A stretch of 64,000 nt of DNA from Duganella sp. 1411 (GTDB lineage: Bacteria > Pseudomonadota > Gammaproteobacteria > Burkholderiales > Burkholderiaceae_D). A model generated the notes under the pieces. That model was not told the origin of the DNA. It searched no databases and saw nothing but the letters and a program-made list of their open reading frames with translations. Made by a program: the position numbers and the translations under genes. Shown here in pieces: positions 1-7,197 of this stretch (its first letter is position 1; each line of letters opens with the position of its first letter). Location of the stretch: contig NZ_JAFICD010000007.1 of NCBI RefSeq assembly GCF_017833525.1, positions 186,001-250,000 of the forward strand, in the 5' to 3' direction.

Positions 1-1
1 G

Positions 2-1276
2 CCAGCGGCGCTGGCGCAGGGGGCGCCGGGCGCCTATCCGGTCGGCTTCGGCCCCAACCCGGTGCTGCCCGAACCGGACCGCTCGCTGATCCCCACCGTC
101 AACGTCGCCCCGGTCGAGCGCTGGACCGCGCAGGAGGCGCCGGTTCCGGCGGCCGGCTTCGCCGTCACCGCCTACGCGCGCGGCCTCGACCATCCGCGCT
201 GGGTCTATACGCTGCCCAACGGCGACGTGCTGGTGGCCGAGACCAACGCCCCGCCCAAGCCCGACGACAGCAAGGGCATCAAGGGCGCCGTCATGAAACA
301 CCAGATGAAGAAGGCCGGCGCCGTCACCGAGTCGGCCAACCGCATCACCTTGCTGCGCGGGCTCGACGCCAAGGGCGCGGCGCAGACCCGCACCGTCTTC
401 CTCAAGGGCTTGAATTCGCCGTTCGGCATGGCGCTGGTCGGCAACAACCTGTACGTGGCCAACAGCGACGCCATCGTGCGCTTCCCGTACAAGGAGGGCG
501 ACACCAGCATCGCCGCGGCCGGCGTCAAGGTCATGGACCTGCCGGCCGGCACCATCAACCACCACTGGACCAAGAACATCATCGCCAGTCCGGACGGCAA
601 GTACATCTACGCGACGGTGGGCTCGAACAGCAACGTGGCCGAGAACGGCATGGAGGCGGAGGAAGGCCGGGCCGCGATCTGGCAGCTGGACCTGGCCACC
701 AACAAGGCGCGCCTGTTCGCCACCGGCCTGCGCAACGCCAACGGCATGGGCTGGGAGCCGCAGACCAAAACGCTGTGGACCGCCGTCAACGAGCGCGACG
801 AGCTGGGCAACGATCTGGTGCCCGACTACATGACGTCGGTGAAGGAAGGCGGCTTCTACGGCTGGCCGTACAGCTACTTCGGCCAGCATGTCGACACCCG
901 CGTCAAGCCGCAAAAGCCGGAGCTGGTGGCCAAAGCCATCGCCCCCGACTACGCGCTGGGCGCCCACACGGCATCGCTGGGGCTGGCGTTCTACGAGGCC
1001 AAGCTGTTCCCGCAAAGCTACCAGGGTGGCGTGTTCATCGGCCAACACGGCTCGTGGAACCGCAAGCCGCACAGCGGTTACAAGGTGGTGTTCGTTCCGT
1101 TCAGCAACGGCAAGCCGTCGGGGCCGCCGCAGGACTTCCTGTCCGGCTTCCTCGACAAGGACGGCAAGGCGCAGGGCCGGCCGGTCGGCGTGGCCGTCGA
1201 CCAGGCCGGCGCGCTGCTGGTGGCCGACGACGTCGGCAACATCATCTGGCGCGTGGCGCCGGCCGCCGCGCGCTAG
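2..1276 (+). CDS. PQQ-type sugar (sorbosone-like) dehydrogenase, 5' partial
   Basis: The reading frame is open from base 2, so the true start lies outside the window. The first visible residues (AALAQ) look like the end of a signal peptide, which suggests a periplasmic protein. The roughly 425 visible residues fit a six-bladed beta-propeller of the glucose/sorbosone dehydrogenase superfamily: repeated NG/DG blade turns, ANGMGWEP, a GGFYGWPYSYFG segment and GQHGSWNR near the C-terminus. Members oxidise aldoses or sorbosone with PQQ, but some propellers of this family have other roles, so the substrate is unknown. An osmC-like gene follows in the same direction after about 95 bp. Confidence 0.75.
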   Translation, partial: PAALAQGAPGAYPVGFGPNPVLPEPDRSLIPTVNVAPVERWTAQEAPVPAAGFAVTAYARGLDHPRWVYTLPNGDVLVAETNAPPKPDDSKGIKGAVMKHQMKKAGAVTESANRITLLRGLDAKGAAQTRTVFLKGLNSPFGMALVGNNLYVANSDAIVRFPYKEGDTSIAAAGVKVMDLPAGTINHHWTKNIIASPDGKYIYATVGSNSNVAENGMEAEEGRAAIWQLDLATNKARLFATGLRNANGMGWEPQTKTLWTAVNERDELGNDLVPDYMTSVKEGGFYGWPYSYFGQHVDTRVKPQKPELVAKAIAPDYALGAHTASLGLAFYEAKLFPQSYQGGVFIGQHGSWNRKPHSGYKVVFVPFSNGKPSGPPQDFLSGFLDKDGKAQGRPVGVAVDQAGALLVADDVGNIIWRVAPAAAR

Positions 1277-1372
1277 GCACTAGGCGCCGGGCGTAGTGTG
1301 CGGCAGCGAACGGACTCGGCCGTGCGCTGCCGCCATGATGACACTCCTATCCCAACACCCACGGAGATCACC

Positions 1373-1804
1373 ATGAGCAACGAACGCGCAGGATCAGCAG
1401 TCTGGAGCGGCGGCCTGAAGGAAGGCGCCGGCAAAATCTCCACCGAGAGCGGCGCCATGGACGGCGTGCAGTACGGCTTCCACACCCGCTTCGAGGACGG
1501 CCCCGGCACCAATCCGGAGGAATTGATCGGCGCGGCGCACGCCGGCTGCTTCACGATGGCGCTGTCGGGCATCCTGGCCGACGCCGGCATGACGGCCAAG
1601 CACCTGGCCACCACCGCCACCGTCACGCTGGACAAGGTCGACGGCGGCTACGCCATCACCAAGGTGCACCTGAACCTGGTGGCGACGATCCCCGGCGCCG
1701 ACCAGAAGAAATTCGACGAGGCGGCCCTCAAGGCCAAGCTGAACTGTCCGGTGTCGAAGCTGCTCAACGCCGAGATCACGCTCGACGCCCAGTTGCAGGG
1801 CTGA
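1373..1804 (+). CDS. OsmC/Ohr-family peroxiredoxin-like protein
   Basis: This 143-residue protein carries the two cysteine sites of the OsmC family: HAGCFTMALS around residue 60 and NCPVSKLL near residue 125. Such proteins reduce organic hydroperoxides through this cysteine pair in the cytoplasm. The ATG at 1373 is preferred over an upstream extension because it follows an AGGAG-like site (CACGGAGATCACC) and matches the usual start of the family. The length is normal for OsmC (about 140 residues). It stands alone between a dehydrogenase gene and gloA, all in the same direction. The OsmC rather than Ohr assignment rests on the overall sequence pattern. Confidence 0.85.
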   Translation: MSNERAGSAVWSGGLKEGAGKISTESGAMDGVQYGFHTRFEDGPGTNPEELIGAAHAGCFTMALSGILADAGMTAKHLATTATVTLDKVDGGYAITKVHLNLVATIPGADQKKFDEAALKAKLNCPVSKLLNAEITLDAQLQG

Positions 1805-1862
1805 GCAAGGATGCGGCAAAACGCATAGAATCCCGGTTTCTCTCAACCAATGAAAGACCACC

Positions 1863-2270
1863 ATGCGTATTTTGCACACCATGCTGCGGGTCGGCGACCT
1901 GCAGCGCTCGATCGATTTTTACACCAAGGTACTGGGCATGAAGCTGCTGCGCACCAGTGACAACCCGGAGTACAAATATACGCTGGCGTTCCTGGGCTAC
2001 GGCGCCAATCCCGACCATGCCGAGCTGGAGCTGACGTACAACTACGGCACCACCAGCTACGACATGGGCAACGCCTACGGCCACATCGCCATTTCCGCCG
2101 ACGACATCTACGCGGCGGCGGCGGCGGTGCGCGCCAACGGCGGCACCGTCACGCGCGAGCCCGGCCCGGTCAAGGGCGGCTCGACGGTGATCGCCTTCGT
2201 CACCGATCCGGACGGCTACAAGATCGAATTGATCGAACGCAGTTTCGACGGCCAGGGCGCGGGGCTGTAA
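1863..2270 (+). CDS. gloA: Lactoylglutathione lyase (glyoxalase I)
   Basis: The 135-residue protein begins MRILHTMLRVGDLQRSIDFY, the classic start of bacterial glyoxalase I, and continues with GMKLLR, ELTYNYG and GHIAISADD. Metal-binding His near residue 5, Glu in AELELTYN, His in YGHIA and Glu in YKIELIER are all visible. It converts the hemithioacetal of methylglyoxal and glutathione to S-lactoylglutathione in the cytoplasm, using Ni(II) or Zn(II). The length equals the family norm. Only 7 bp separate its stop from the convergent RES-domain toxin gene. Confidence 0.95.
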   Translation: MRILHTMLRVGDLQRSIDFYTKVLGMKLLRTSDNPEYKYTLAFLGYGANPDHAELELTYNYGTTSYDMGNAYGHIAISADDIYAAAAAVRANGGTVTREPGPVKGGSTVIAFVTDPDGYKIELIERSFDGQGAGL

Positions 2271-2277
2271 CTATTCT

Positions 2278-2889
2278 TCAAATGCCGATGAGCCGTAATT
2301 GGCGGACGCTTGCCGCGAACTCGGGATGCGCGCAGAGTCTGACTGGACTTGACGGCTTCAACACGGGCGGTTTTTTCGGGTCCCGCTCGAACAACACGAC
2401 GGCTACGCTGTTATTGACCCGGCGCGACATGTACAAAAAGCCGTCGACCTGCTGCGGATGGTCGTACACCGCGCGAGCCCACTTCTGCGTCAACATGTAG
2501 TTGGTGGTGCCGGAGATTTCACCGTTGCCGTTTAATAGCAGCAAGGGCGTTCCAGTGAGGTTCGCTAGCCGCAATACCGCTCCGCTGAACCTAAATACGT
2601 AGCGCGCCTCTACTTCGGACACCGGCACCTCGAAGCGCCCATTTTCTGGCTCGGCATTGTGAAGAAGCGATTCGGCAATCGCAACAGTCAGGTTGCCCCC
2701 AAGGTAACAAGTGCCGAACCGATCGGCCTTTCTCGCCACTGGGTCATCGAACCGATTGCCACGGCTGCGTCCGAAATAGGGCTCACCGGTATCGTGGCTT
2801 GAGACGCGATACAGAATCGCCGGATTCAGCAATTGAATGTCGAGAGGCAGCTGCGAAAAATTCGCGCCAGGCGGGAGCAGCTTAGCCAC
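2278..2889 (-). CDS. RES-domain toxin
   Basis: The 203-residue protein matches the RES family: YRVSSHDTG near the start, an RFDDP motif, CYLGGNLTVAIAESL and DGFLYMSRR towards the end. Characterised RES toxins (MbcT, ParT, Res) degrade NAD+ or ADP-ribosylate targets. The conserved Arg, Tyr, Glu and Ser positions of the pocket appear to be present. The start is a GTG placed 2 bp after the stop of the upstream antitoxin-like gene, so the two are translationally coupled in the usual antitoxin-toxin order. GC content is visibly lower than in the flanking genes, suggesting acquisition by transfer. Confidence 0.82.
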   Translation of the reverse strand: MAKLLPPGANFSQLPLDIQLLNPAILYRVSSHDTGEPYFGRSRGNRFDDPVARKADRFGTCYLGGNLTVAIAESLLHNAEPENGRFEVPVSEVEARYVFRFSGAVLRLANLTGTPLLLLNGNGEISGTTNYMLTQKWARAVYDHPQQVDGFLYMSRRVNNSVAVVLFERDPKKPPVLKPSSPVRLCAHPEFAASVRQLRLIGI

Positions 2890-2891
2890 TA

Positions 2892-3674
2892 TTAACGCTG
2901 CTCGAAAGCTGCTGCCGCAATCAATACTTCTTCCACTCGTCCTTTTCTAAGGGCCTCGAGGGGAGTTGCCGCTCCAAGGTACGTAGACTTGCTTGTGAAA
3001 AAGTGATATTTGGATGCCGCCGGCAGTCCCCCCAACGCTTTCGCGACTTTTTCCAACTCACGGCGGTGCAAGTGACCATCGGCATAGAACGCCGGATAAT
3101 AGTATTCGCCGGCCGGACCGAGGAGCGCGAACATGCGGCGCGCTTTTACGGCCTCATTGATGGACTGTCTGCTAATGCCCAAGGCGTCCTGAAACTCTTT
3201 TGGCGGCAGGAGCTCCTTGCTGTCGATGCGCCGTTGCAGCGATGCGGCAGCTTCTCGGCGCAACTTGTCCATCACCTCCGCGTTGGCGTGCCTTTCCACT
3301 GCGGTCTGTTCGGGCACCAGCGACTCCTTGCGCCTACCAGCCAGGAGGCCGCGAATTATCGAATCTTCATTTGTAGCAGCTTTCTCCTCCGATAGTCTGA
3401 CCGTGCCATCTTCGCGTGCCTGGTTCGTGCTCCCGGAATTATTGTTGAGCTCGAACAATCGTGCGGAAACCTGCTCAAGGATCCGACTCACGGCGGCGAC
3501 TTCATCAACCGGAGCCTGCTGCAGCGCATTCAACAAAGCATCCAACTGTTTTGACTTCAGCGTCAATTTATTACCTGTAGCTGGCGAGGCGAAAAGGCCA
3601 GCCAATTGTTCGAAAAGACTCGTCGCTGCCGGGTATGCCGAGGACATAGGGACTTTTTTGATGGCTCCAGACAT
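2892..3674 (-). CDS. Xre/MbcA/ParS-type antitoxin partner of the RES toxin
   Basis: The 260-residue product is longer than typical Xre/MbcA antitoxins (about 110-160 residues). The C-terminal third shows a helix-turn-helix-like stretch (EFQDALGISRQSINEAVKAR, about residues 158-178) and ends with a toxin-binding-like tail with FFTSKSTYLG, TPLEALRKG and VEEVLIAAA. The first ~140 residues are helical and unassigned. The ATG at 3674 is fixed by a strong AGGAGG seven bases upstream. It is the first gene of the two-gene toxin-antitoxin operon and probably represses its own promoter, which contains tandem repeats. Family assignment rests on C-terminal motifs and gene context. Confidence 0.7.
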   Translation of the reverse strand: MSGAIKKVPMSSAYPAATSLFEQLAGLFASPATGNKLTLKSKQLDALLNALQQAPVDEVAAVSRILEQVSARLFELNNNSGSTNQAREDGTVRLSEEKAATNEDSIIRGLLAGRRKESLVPEQTAVERHANAEVMDKLRREAAASLQRRIDSKELLPPKEFQDALGISRQSINEAVKARRMFALLGPAGEYYYPAFYADGHLHRRELEKVAKALGGLPAASKYHFFTSKSTYLGAATPLEALRKGRVEEVLIAAAAFEQR

Positions 3675-3696
3675 GGTTGCACCTCCTGTTGACTAA

Positions 3697-3735
3697 AGTA
3701 TATGTAGGCATGTCAGGCAGGTCAAGCAGGTCAAG
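3697..3735 (-). promoter_or_regulatory. Promoter and tandem-repeat operator of the RES toxin-antitoxin operon
   Basis: Read on the minus strand, a TTGACC -35 box (3720-3725) and a TATACT -10 box (3697-3702) are separated by exactly 17 bp. The -35 lies in a direct repeat of the 9-mer CTTGACCTG (3718-3726 and 3727-3735), a plausible site for antitoxin autoregulation. An AGGAGG site follows before the antitoxin ATG. Confidence 0.6.
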
Positions 3736-3766
3736 GCGAGACCCGAGCATCGGCCACTGAGCGGAC

Positions 3767-3801
3767 AAAGAAAAAGCCGCTCAGTTTTCACTGGGCGGCT
3801 T
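3767..3801 (-). terminator. Rho-independent terminator of the pcm-rhodanese-tolC operon
   Basis: An 11-bp perfect stem (AAGCCGCTCAG paired with CTGGGCGGCTT, allowing one G-U pair) encloses a 6-base loop. On the minus strand it is followed by a run of T residues (TTTTTCTTTG). It lies about 40 bp after the tolC stop codon. Confidence 0.85.
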
Positions 3802-3839
3802 GGCCGGCGTTCCCGGCGGTTCGGTACGTTCGAGGGGGC

Positions 3840-5189
3840 CTAGCGCGCCAGCAACGCGTTGACCGGCGCCAGATCGTCTTCCTTCAAGGTGCCGGCGGCC
3901 GACTTCAGGCGCAGGCCGTTCATGATGGTGTCGTAGCGCGCCTTCGACAGGTCTTTCTGCGTCGCGTACAGCTGGCGCTGCGCGTTGAGCACGTCGATGT
4001 TGATGCGCACGCCAACTTGATAGCCCAGCTTGTTCGAGTCGAGCGACGATTTGCTCGACACTTCCGCCGCCTCCAGCGCCTTGACCTGGGCCAGGCCGCT
4101 GTTCATGCCGAGGAAGGCCTGGCGCGCGTTTTGCGACGCCAGCCGCTTGGTCGATTCCAGGTCGTTGCGGGCCTTGTCCTCGAGCGCGATGGTTTCGCGC
4201 ACCTTGCTGGTGATGGCGAAGCCGCTGAAGATCGGGATGTTCCAGGTCACGCCGATGGCGTTGGTCTTGGTGGTGCCGTTCGCGGTCTGGCCGAGGTGCG
4301 TCGTGGACGCCGTCAGGTTGGCGGTCGGCAGGTGGTTGGCGCGGTTGCGCGCGATTTCGCGCTTGGCGATCTCCAGCGACAGCTGGGCCGAGATGACGGC
4401 GAAGTTCTGGCCTTCCGCCGAGCTGATCCACGGGTCGACGGCGGCCGGCTCCGGCGCGGCGATCGTTACGCCGGCGCGCAGCGGCGCCAGCTCGCCCGGC
4501 GCCTGGCCGATGATGACCTGCAGCGCCGTGCGCTTGTTGTCGAGATCGTTGATGGCGGCGAATTCCTGCGCCACCACCAGATCGTAGGCGGCCTGCGCCT
4601 CGTGGGTGTCGGTGATGGTCTGGGTGCCGACCTCGAAGTTGCGTTTGGCCGAGGCCAGTTGCTCGGTGGTCGCCACTTTCTGCGCCTGCGTCGACGTCAG
4701 GTTGTCCTGCGCGGTCAGCACGTCGAAGTAGGCTTGCGCCACGCGGGTGATCAGATCCTGGCGCGCCTGGGCGAACGTGGCCTCGGCCTGCGCCTGCGCC
4801 AGCTTGCTCTGCTCGTAGGTCTGCCACAGGCCCCAGTTGAACAGCGGCTGCGTCAGCGCGACGGTGTAAGTATTGCTGTGATAATCGCCGGGACGCTTGC
4901 CGACGTAGACCGGCTGGCCGGCGGCGGTGGTGCCGATCTGCTCGCCGAAGTTGAACGGCGTGAAGTCGCCCGTGTTGCGGGTGTTGGCGCCGTTCGCGCT
5001 GATGTTGGGCAACAGGCCGGAGCGCCCCTGCGTGATCCGCTCCCGACCGGCTTCAACCGACGAGCGCGCGCTGGCGTACGTGGCGTCGTTCGCGAGCGCT
5101 TGCTGGTAGACTTGAAGTAGATCGGCCGCCTGTGCGTTGAGCGTCAAAAAGGCGCTGGTGATCAGCACGGCGATAAGGGGTCTCTGCAT
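3840..5189 (-). CDS. tolC: TolC-family outer membrane channel protein
   Basis: The 449-residue protein is a TolC-type outer membrane efflux channel. It has a signal peptide (MQRPLIAVLITSAFLTLNAQA, cut before ADLLQVY), the typical DLLQVYQQALANDATY start, and the two long heptad-rich helical repeats of the OEP family, for example GLLPNIS and NWGLWQTYEQSK. It would work with inner-membrane pumps or type I secretion systems. The ATG at 5189 is chosen because GGAG lies 6 bp upstream and the signal peptide begins there. An upstream in-frame TTG would add eight unneeded residues. It is the last gene of the pcm-rhodanese-tolC string, a common betaproteobacterial order. Confidence 0.93.
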   Translation of the reverse strand: MQRPLIAVLITSAFLTLNAQAADLLQVYQQALANDATYASARSSVEAGRERITQGRSGLLPNISANGANTRNTGDFTPFNFGEQIGTTAAGQPVYVGKRPGDYHSNTYTVALTQPLFNWGLWQTYEQSKLAQAQAEATFAQARQDLITRVAQAYFDVLTAQDNLTSTQAQKVATTEQLASAKRNFEVGTQTITDTHEAQAAYDLVVAQEFAAINDLDNKRTALQVIIGQAPGELAPLRAGVTIAAPEPAAVDPWISSAEGQNFAVISAQLSLEIAKREIARNRANHLPTANLTASTTHLGQTANGTTKTNAIGVTWNIPIFSGFAITSKVRETIALEDKARNDLESTKRLASQNARQAFLGMNSGLAQVKALEAAEVSSKSSLDSNKLGYQVGVRINIDVLNAQRQLYATQKDLSKARYDTIMNGLRLKSAAGTLKEDDLAPVNALLAR

Positions 5190-5286
5190 TGCATTCTCCG
5201 TTGGAGTCGTCAAAAAGGTTGATCAAATCAAAAACACCGCCGCCTTGGCGCCGCGCCGGTTCGGTCGGGTCCGTTAGTGGCGCACC

Positions 5287-5610
5287 TCAGTACTTCGCCA
5301 TCGCCGGGTCGACCTGCAACGCCCACGCGTGGATGCCGCCGGTCAGATTGACCGTCTTGCCGAAGCCGTTACGCTCCAGGAAGGCGGCCACCTGCAGGCT
5401 GCGCGCGCCGTGGTGGCAAATGCAGACGATCTCGGCGTCCTCATCGAGGTCGTCGATGCGCGCCGGTATCGTGTTCATCGGGATCTGCACCGCGCCGTCG
5501 ATGCGGCAGGTCTCGAACTCCCAATTTTCGCGCACGTCCAGCAACACCGGCTTGGGACGCGCCTCGTCGGCCAGCCACGCGGCCAGTTCCGGAGCGGTAA
5601 TGTGCTGCAT
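5287..5610 (-). CDS. Rhodanese-like domain protein
   Basis: This 107-residue single-domain rhodanese has the substrate strand VLLDVRENWEFE, the active-site loop CICHHGARS (catalytic Cys followed by HHGARS) and the C-terminal NLTGGIHAWA motif. Such proteins move sulfane sulfur between cytoplasmic acceptors. The donor is unknown. It lies 14 bp after pcm and about 100 bp before tolC on the same strand, so it is probably cotranscribed with them. Confidence 0.9.
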   Translation of the reverse strand: MQHITAPELAAWLADEARPKPVLLDVRENWEFETCRIDGAVQIPMNTIPARIDDLDEDAEIVCICHHGARSLQVAAFLERNGFGKTVNLTGGIHAWALQVDPAMAKY

Positions 5611-5624
5611 ACGCCGCCCGCCGC

Positions 5625-6278
5625 TTAAAACTGGAAGGTCGACGGCGCCTGTGCCGACGCCAGCGGCTTGACGCTGGTTTCAAACAAGGTGCGCGTGTCG
5701 TAGCCGGCCTCGCCGGTACGGGTGATCAATTGCGCCTTCATCGCCGGCGCCTGGCCGATGATGACGGCCAGCCGGCCGCCCACTTTCAGTTGCTGCAACA
5801 GCGCTTCCGGCAGCACCGGCAGCGAGCCCGACACGACGATCACGTCGTACGGGGCGCCGCTCGGCCAGCCCTGCGCGCCGTCGCCCAGCTCGACCTTCAC
5901 ATTGGTCACGCCGTTGTCGGCCAAATTCTTTTCCGCCAGCGCCTTCAGTTCCGGCGAGATTTCAACCGTCGTCACATGGCGGCCCTTGTGCGCCAGCAGC
6001 GCGGCCATGTAGCCGGAGCCGGTGCCGATTTCCAGCACGTTTTCGTGCTTTTTCAGGTTCACGTCCTGCAGCAGCCGCGCCTCGATCTTCGGCATCAGCA
6101 TCGATTCGCCGCCCGGCAGCGGGATCTCGGCGTCGACGAACGCCAGCGCCTTGTGCGCGGCGGGGACGAAATTCTCACGTTTAACCACGTGCAACAGCTC
6201 CAGAACGTCCGGGTCGAGGACGTCCCACGGACGGATTTGCTGTTCGATCATGTTGAAACGGGCTTGTTCGATATTCAT
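5625..6278 (-). CDS. pcm: Protein-L-isoaspartate O-methyltransferase
   Basis: The 217-residue protein starts MNIEQARFNMIEQQIRPWDV and has the SAM-binding motif VLEIGTGSGYMAALLA (about residues 81-96), followed by VTTVEISPEL and YDVIVVSGSLP. PCMT enzymes methylate damaged isoaspartyl residues so they can be repaired. The family normally has a Thr/Ser-rich pre-motif GGES, present here in PGGESMLMPK. First gene of the pcm-rhodanese-tolC operon. No strong ribosome site is seen, but the start agrees with this Burkholderiales subfamily. Confidence 0.9.
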   Translation of the reverse strand: MNIEQARFNMIEQQIRPWDVLDPDVLELLHVVKRENFVPAAHKALAFVDAEIPLPGGESMLMPKIEARLLQDVNLKKHENVLEIGTGSGYMAALLAHKGRHVTTVEISPELKALAEKNLADNGVTNVKVELGDGAQGWPSGAPYDVIVVSGSLPVLPEALLQQLKVGGRLAVIIGQAPAMKAQLITRTGEAGYDTRTLFETSVKPLASAQAPSTFQF

Positions 6279-6428
6279 CTTATGACTCGGTCGGGATTAA
6301 ATAATCCGTCATTTTATCGTTGAACTGGCATGGAGGCACATATTAACGATATGACGGCCGTGGCGCGCGAAATTGCGACAGTCTGCAGTTTAAGGGGGTT
6401 GAACCTACCAAAATGGCAACTTGGGCGG

Positions 6429-6452
6429 AAAACGCCTCGCCCGGGAGAGGCG
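6429..6452 (-). terminator. Terminator after the TetR regulator gene
   Basis: A CGCCTC/GAGGCG stem with an 8-base loop is followed on the minus strand by TTTT (GAGGCGTTTTCC). It begins 5 bp beyond the stop of the TetR-family gene. The T-run is short, so termination may be weak. Confidence 0.55.
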
Positions 6453-6456
6453 CGCG

Positions 6457-7101
6457 TCACGCCGCGGGCGCCTCCAACCCGCCCAGCGTGGTACCGATGA
6501 AGGTGTCCATGAAGGCGTGCGGGTCGATCGGCGGCATCTCGCAGGCCGGCATGAAGGAGTTGGTCCACATCATCAACATCATCACCGGCGCGATCAGCAC
6601 CGGCGTCATGACGGCCGGATCGACGGCACGGAACTCGCCCCGGCCGATGCCGCGCACCAGCACGCTGGTGATCAGGTCGCTGCCGCGCTTGACCACCTCC
6701 TCGTTGTAAAACTTGGCAAGTTCGGGGAAATTCTGGCCTTCGGAGAGCATCAGCTTCGTAATGCCCGCCAGATGGGTGGTGCAGATCTCGTCCCACCAGG
6801 CCATCAGGATGGTGCGCAGCAGTTCGCCGCTGTGGCCCTCGAACACGGCCGCGTCCTGCTCGGCCTCGCCGATGGCCTGCACGATGTTCTCGCGCACGAC
6901 GGCCTTGAACAGCTCTTCCTTATTGGTGAAATACAGGTACAGCGTGCCCTTGGACACGCCGGCGCGCCGGGCCACGTCCTCCAGGCGGGTGGCCGCGTAG
7001 CCGCGTTCGACGAACTGCTCCAGCGCGGCGGCCAGCAATTCCTGCGGCCGCGCGTCCTTGCGCCGCTCCCAGCGCGGCTTGGTGTCTTGAGGGGCTTGCA
7101 T
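6457..7101 (-). CDS. TetR-family transcriptional regulator
   Basis: The 214-residue protein has an N-terminal TetR helix-turn-helix (residues about 16-62: ELLAAALEQFVERGYAATRL, then VSKGTLYLYFTNKEELF). The C-terminal ligand-binding part resembles the TetR_C_33-like group, with PPIDPHAFMDTFIG near the end. It is monocistronic, ends in its own terminator, and has a possible palindromic operator in front. No pump gene sits beside it, so its target is not evident. The neighbouring GH95 gene is on the same strand but upstream. Confidence 0.88.
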   Translation of the reverse strand: MQAPQDTKPRWERRKDARPQELLAAALEQFVERGYAATRLEDVARRAGVSKGTLYLYFTNKEELFKAVVRENIVQAIGEAEQDAAVFEGHSGELLRTILMAWWDEICTTHLAGITKLMLSEGQNFPELAKFYNEEVVKRGSDLITSVLVRGIGRGEFRAVDPAVMTPVLIAPVMMLMMWTNSFMPACEMPPIDPHAFMDTFIGTTLGGLEAPAA

Positions 7102-7118
7102 GGGCGGGCTTCATTTTA

Positions 7119-7132
7119 ACTTACTCATAAGT
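7119..7132. promoter_or_regulatory. Candidate TetR operator
   Basis: ACTTA-N4-TAAGT is a short palindrome 18 bp before the tetR start codon, in an AT-rich 95-bp gap. Position and symmetry suit an autoregulatory site, but five-base arms can arise by chance. Confidence 0.3.
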
Positions 7133-7197
7133 CATTAATATAAGCGCAACCTTCCGCAGCGTCAAGCGGCGGACGCGGTTGTTACGTTGGAACACCG

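Noticed and set aside
3781..4827. Long open frame antisense or out of frame to tolC
   Set aside because: It overlaps tolC fully and has biased Arg/Gly/Ala composition, typical of a GC-rich shadow frame.
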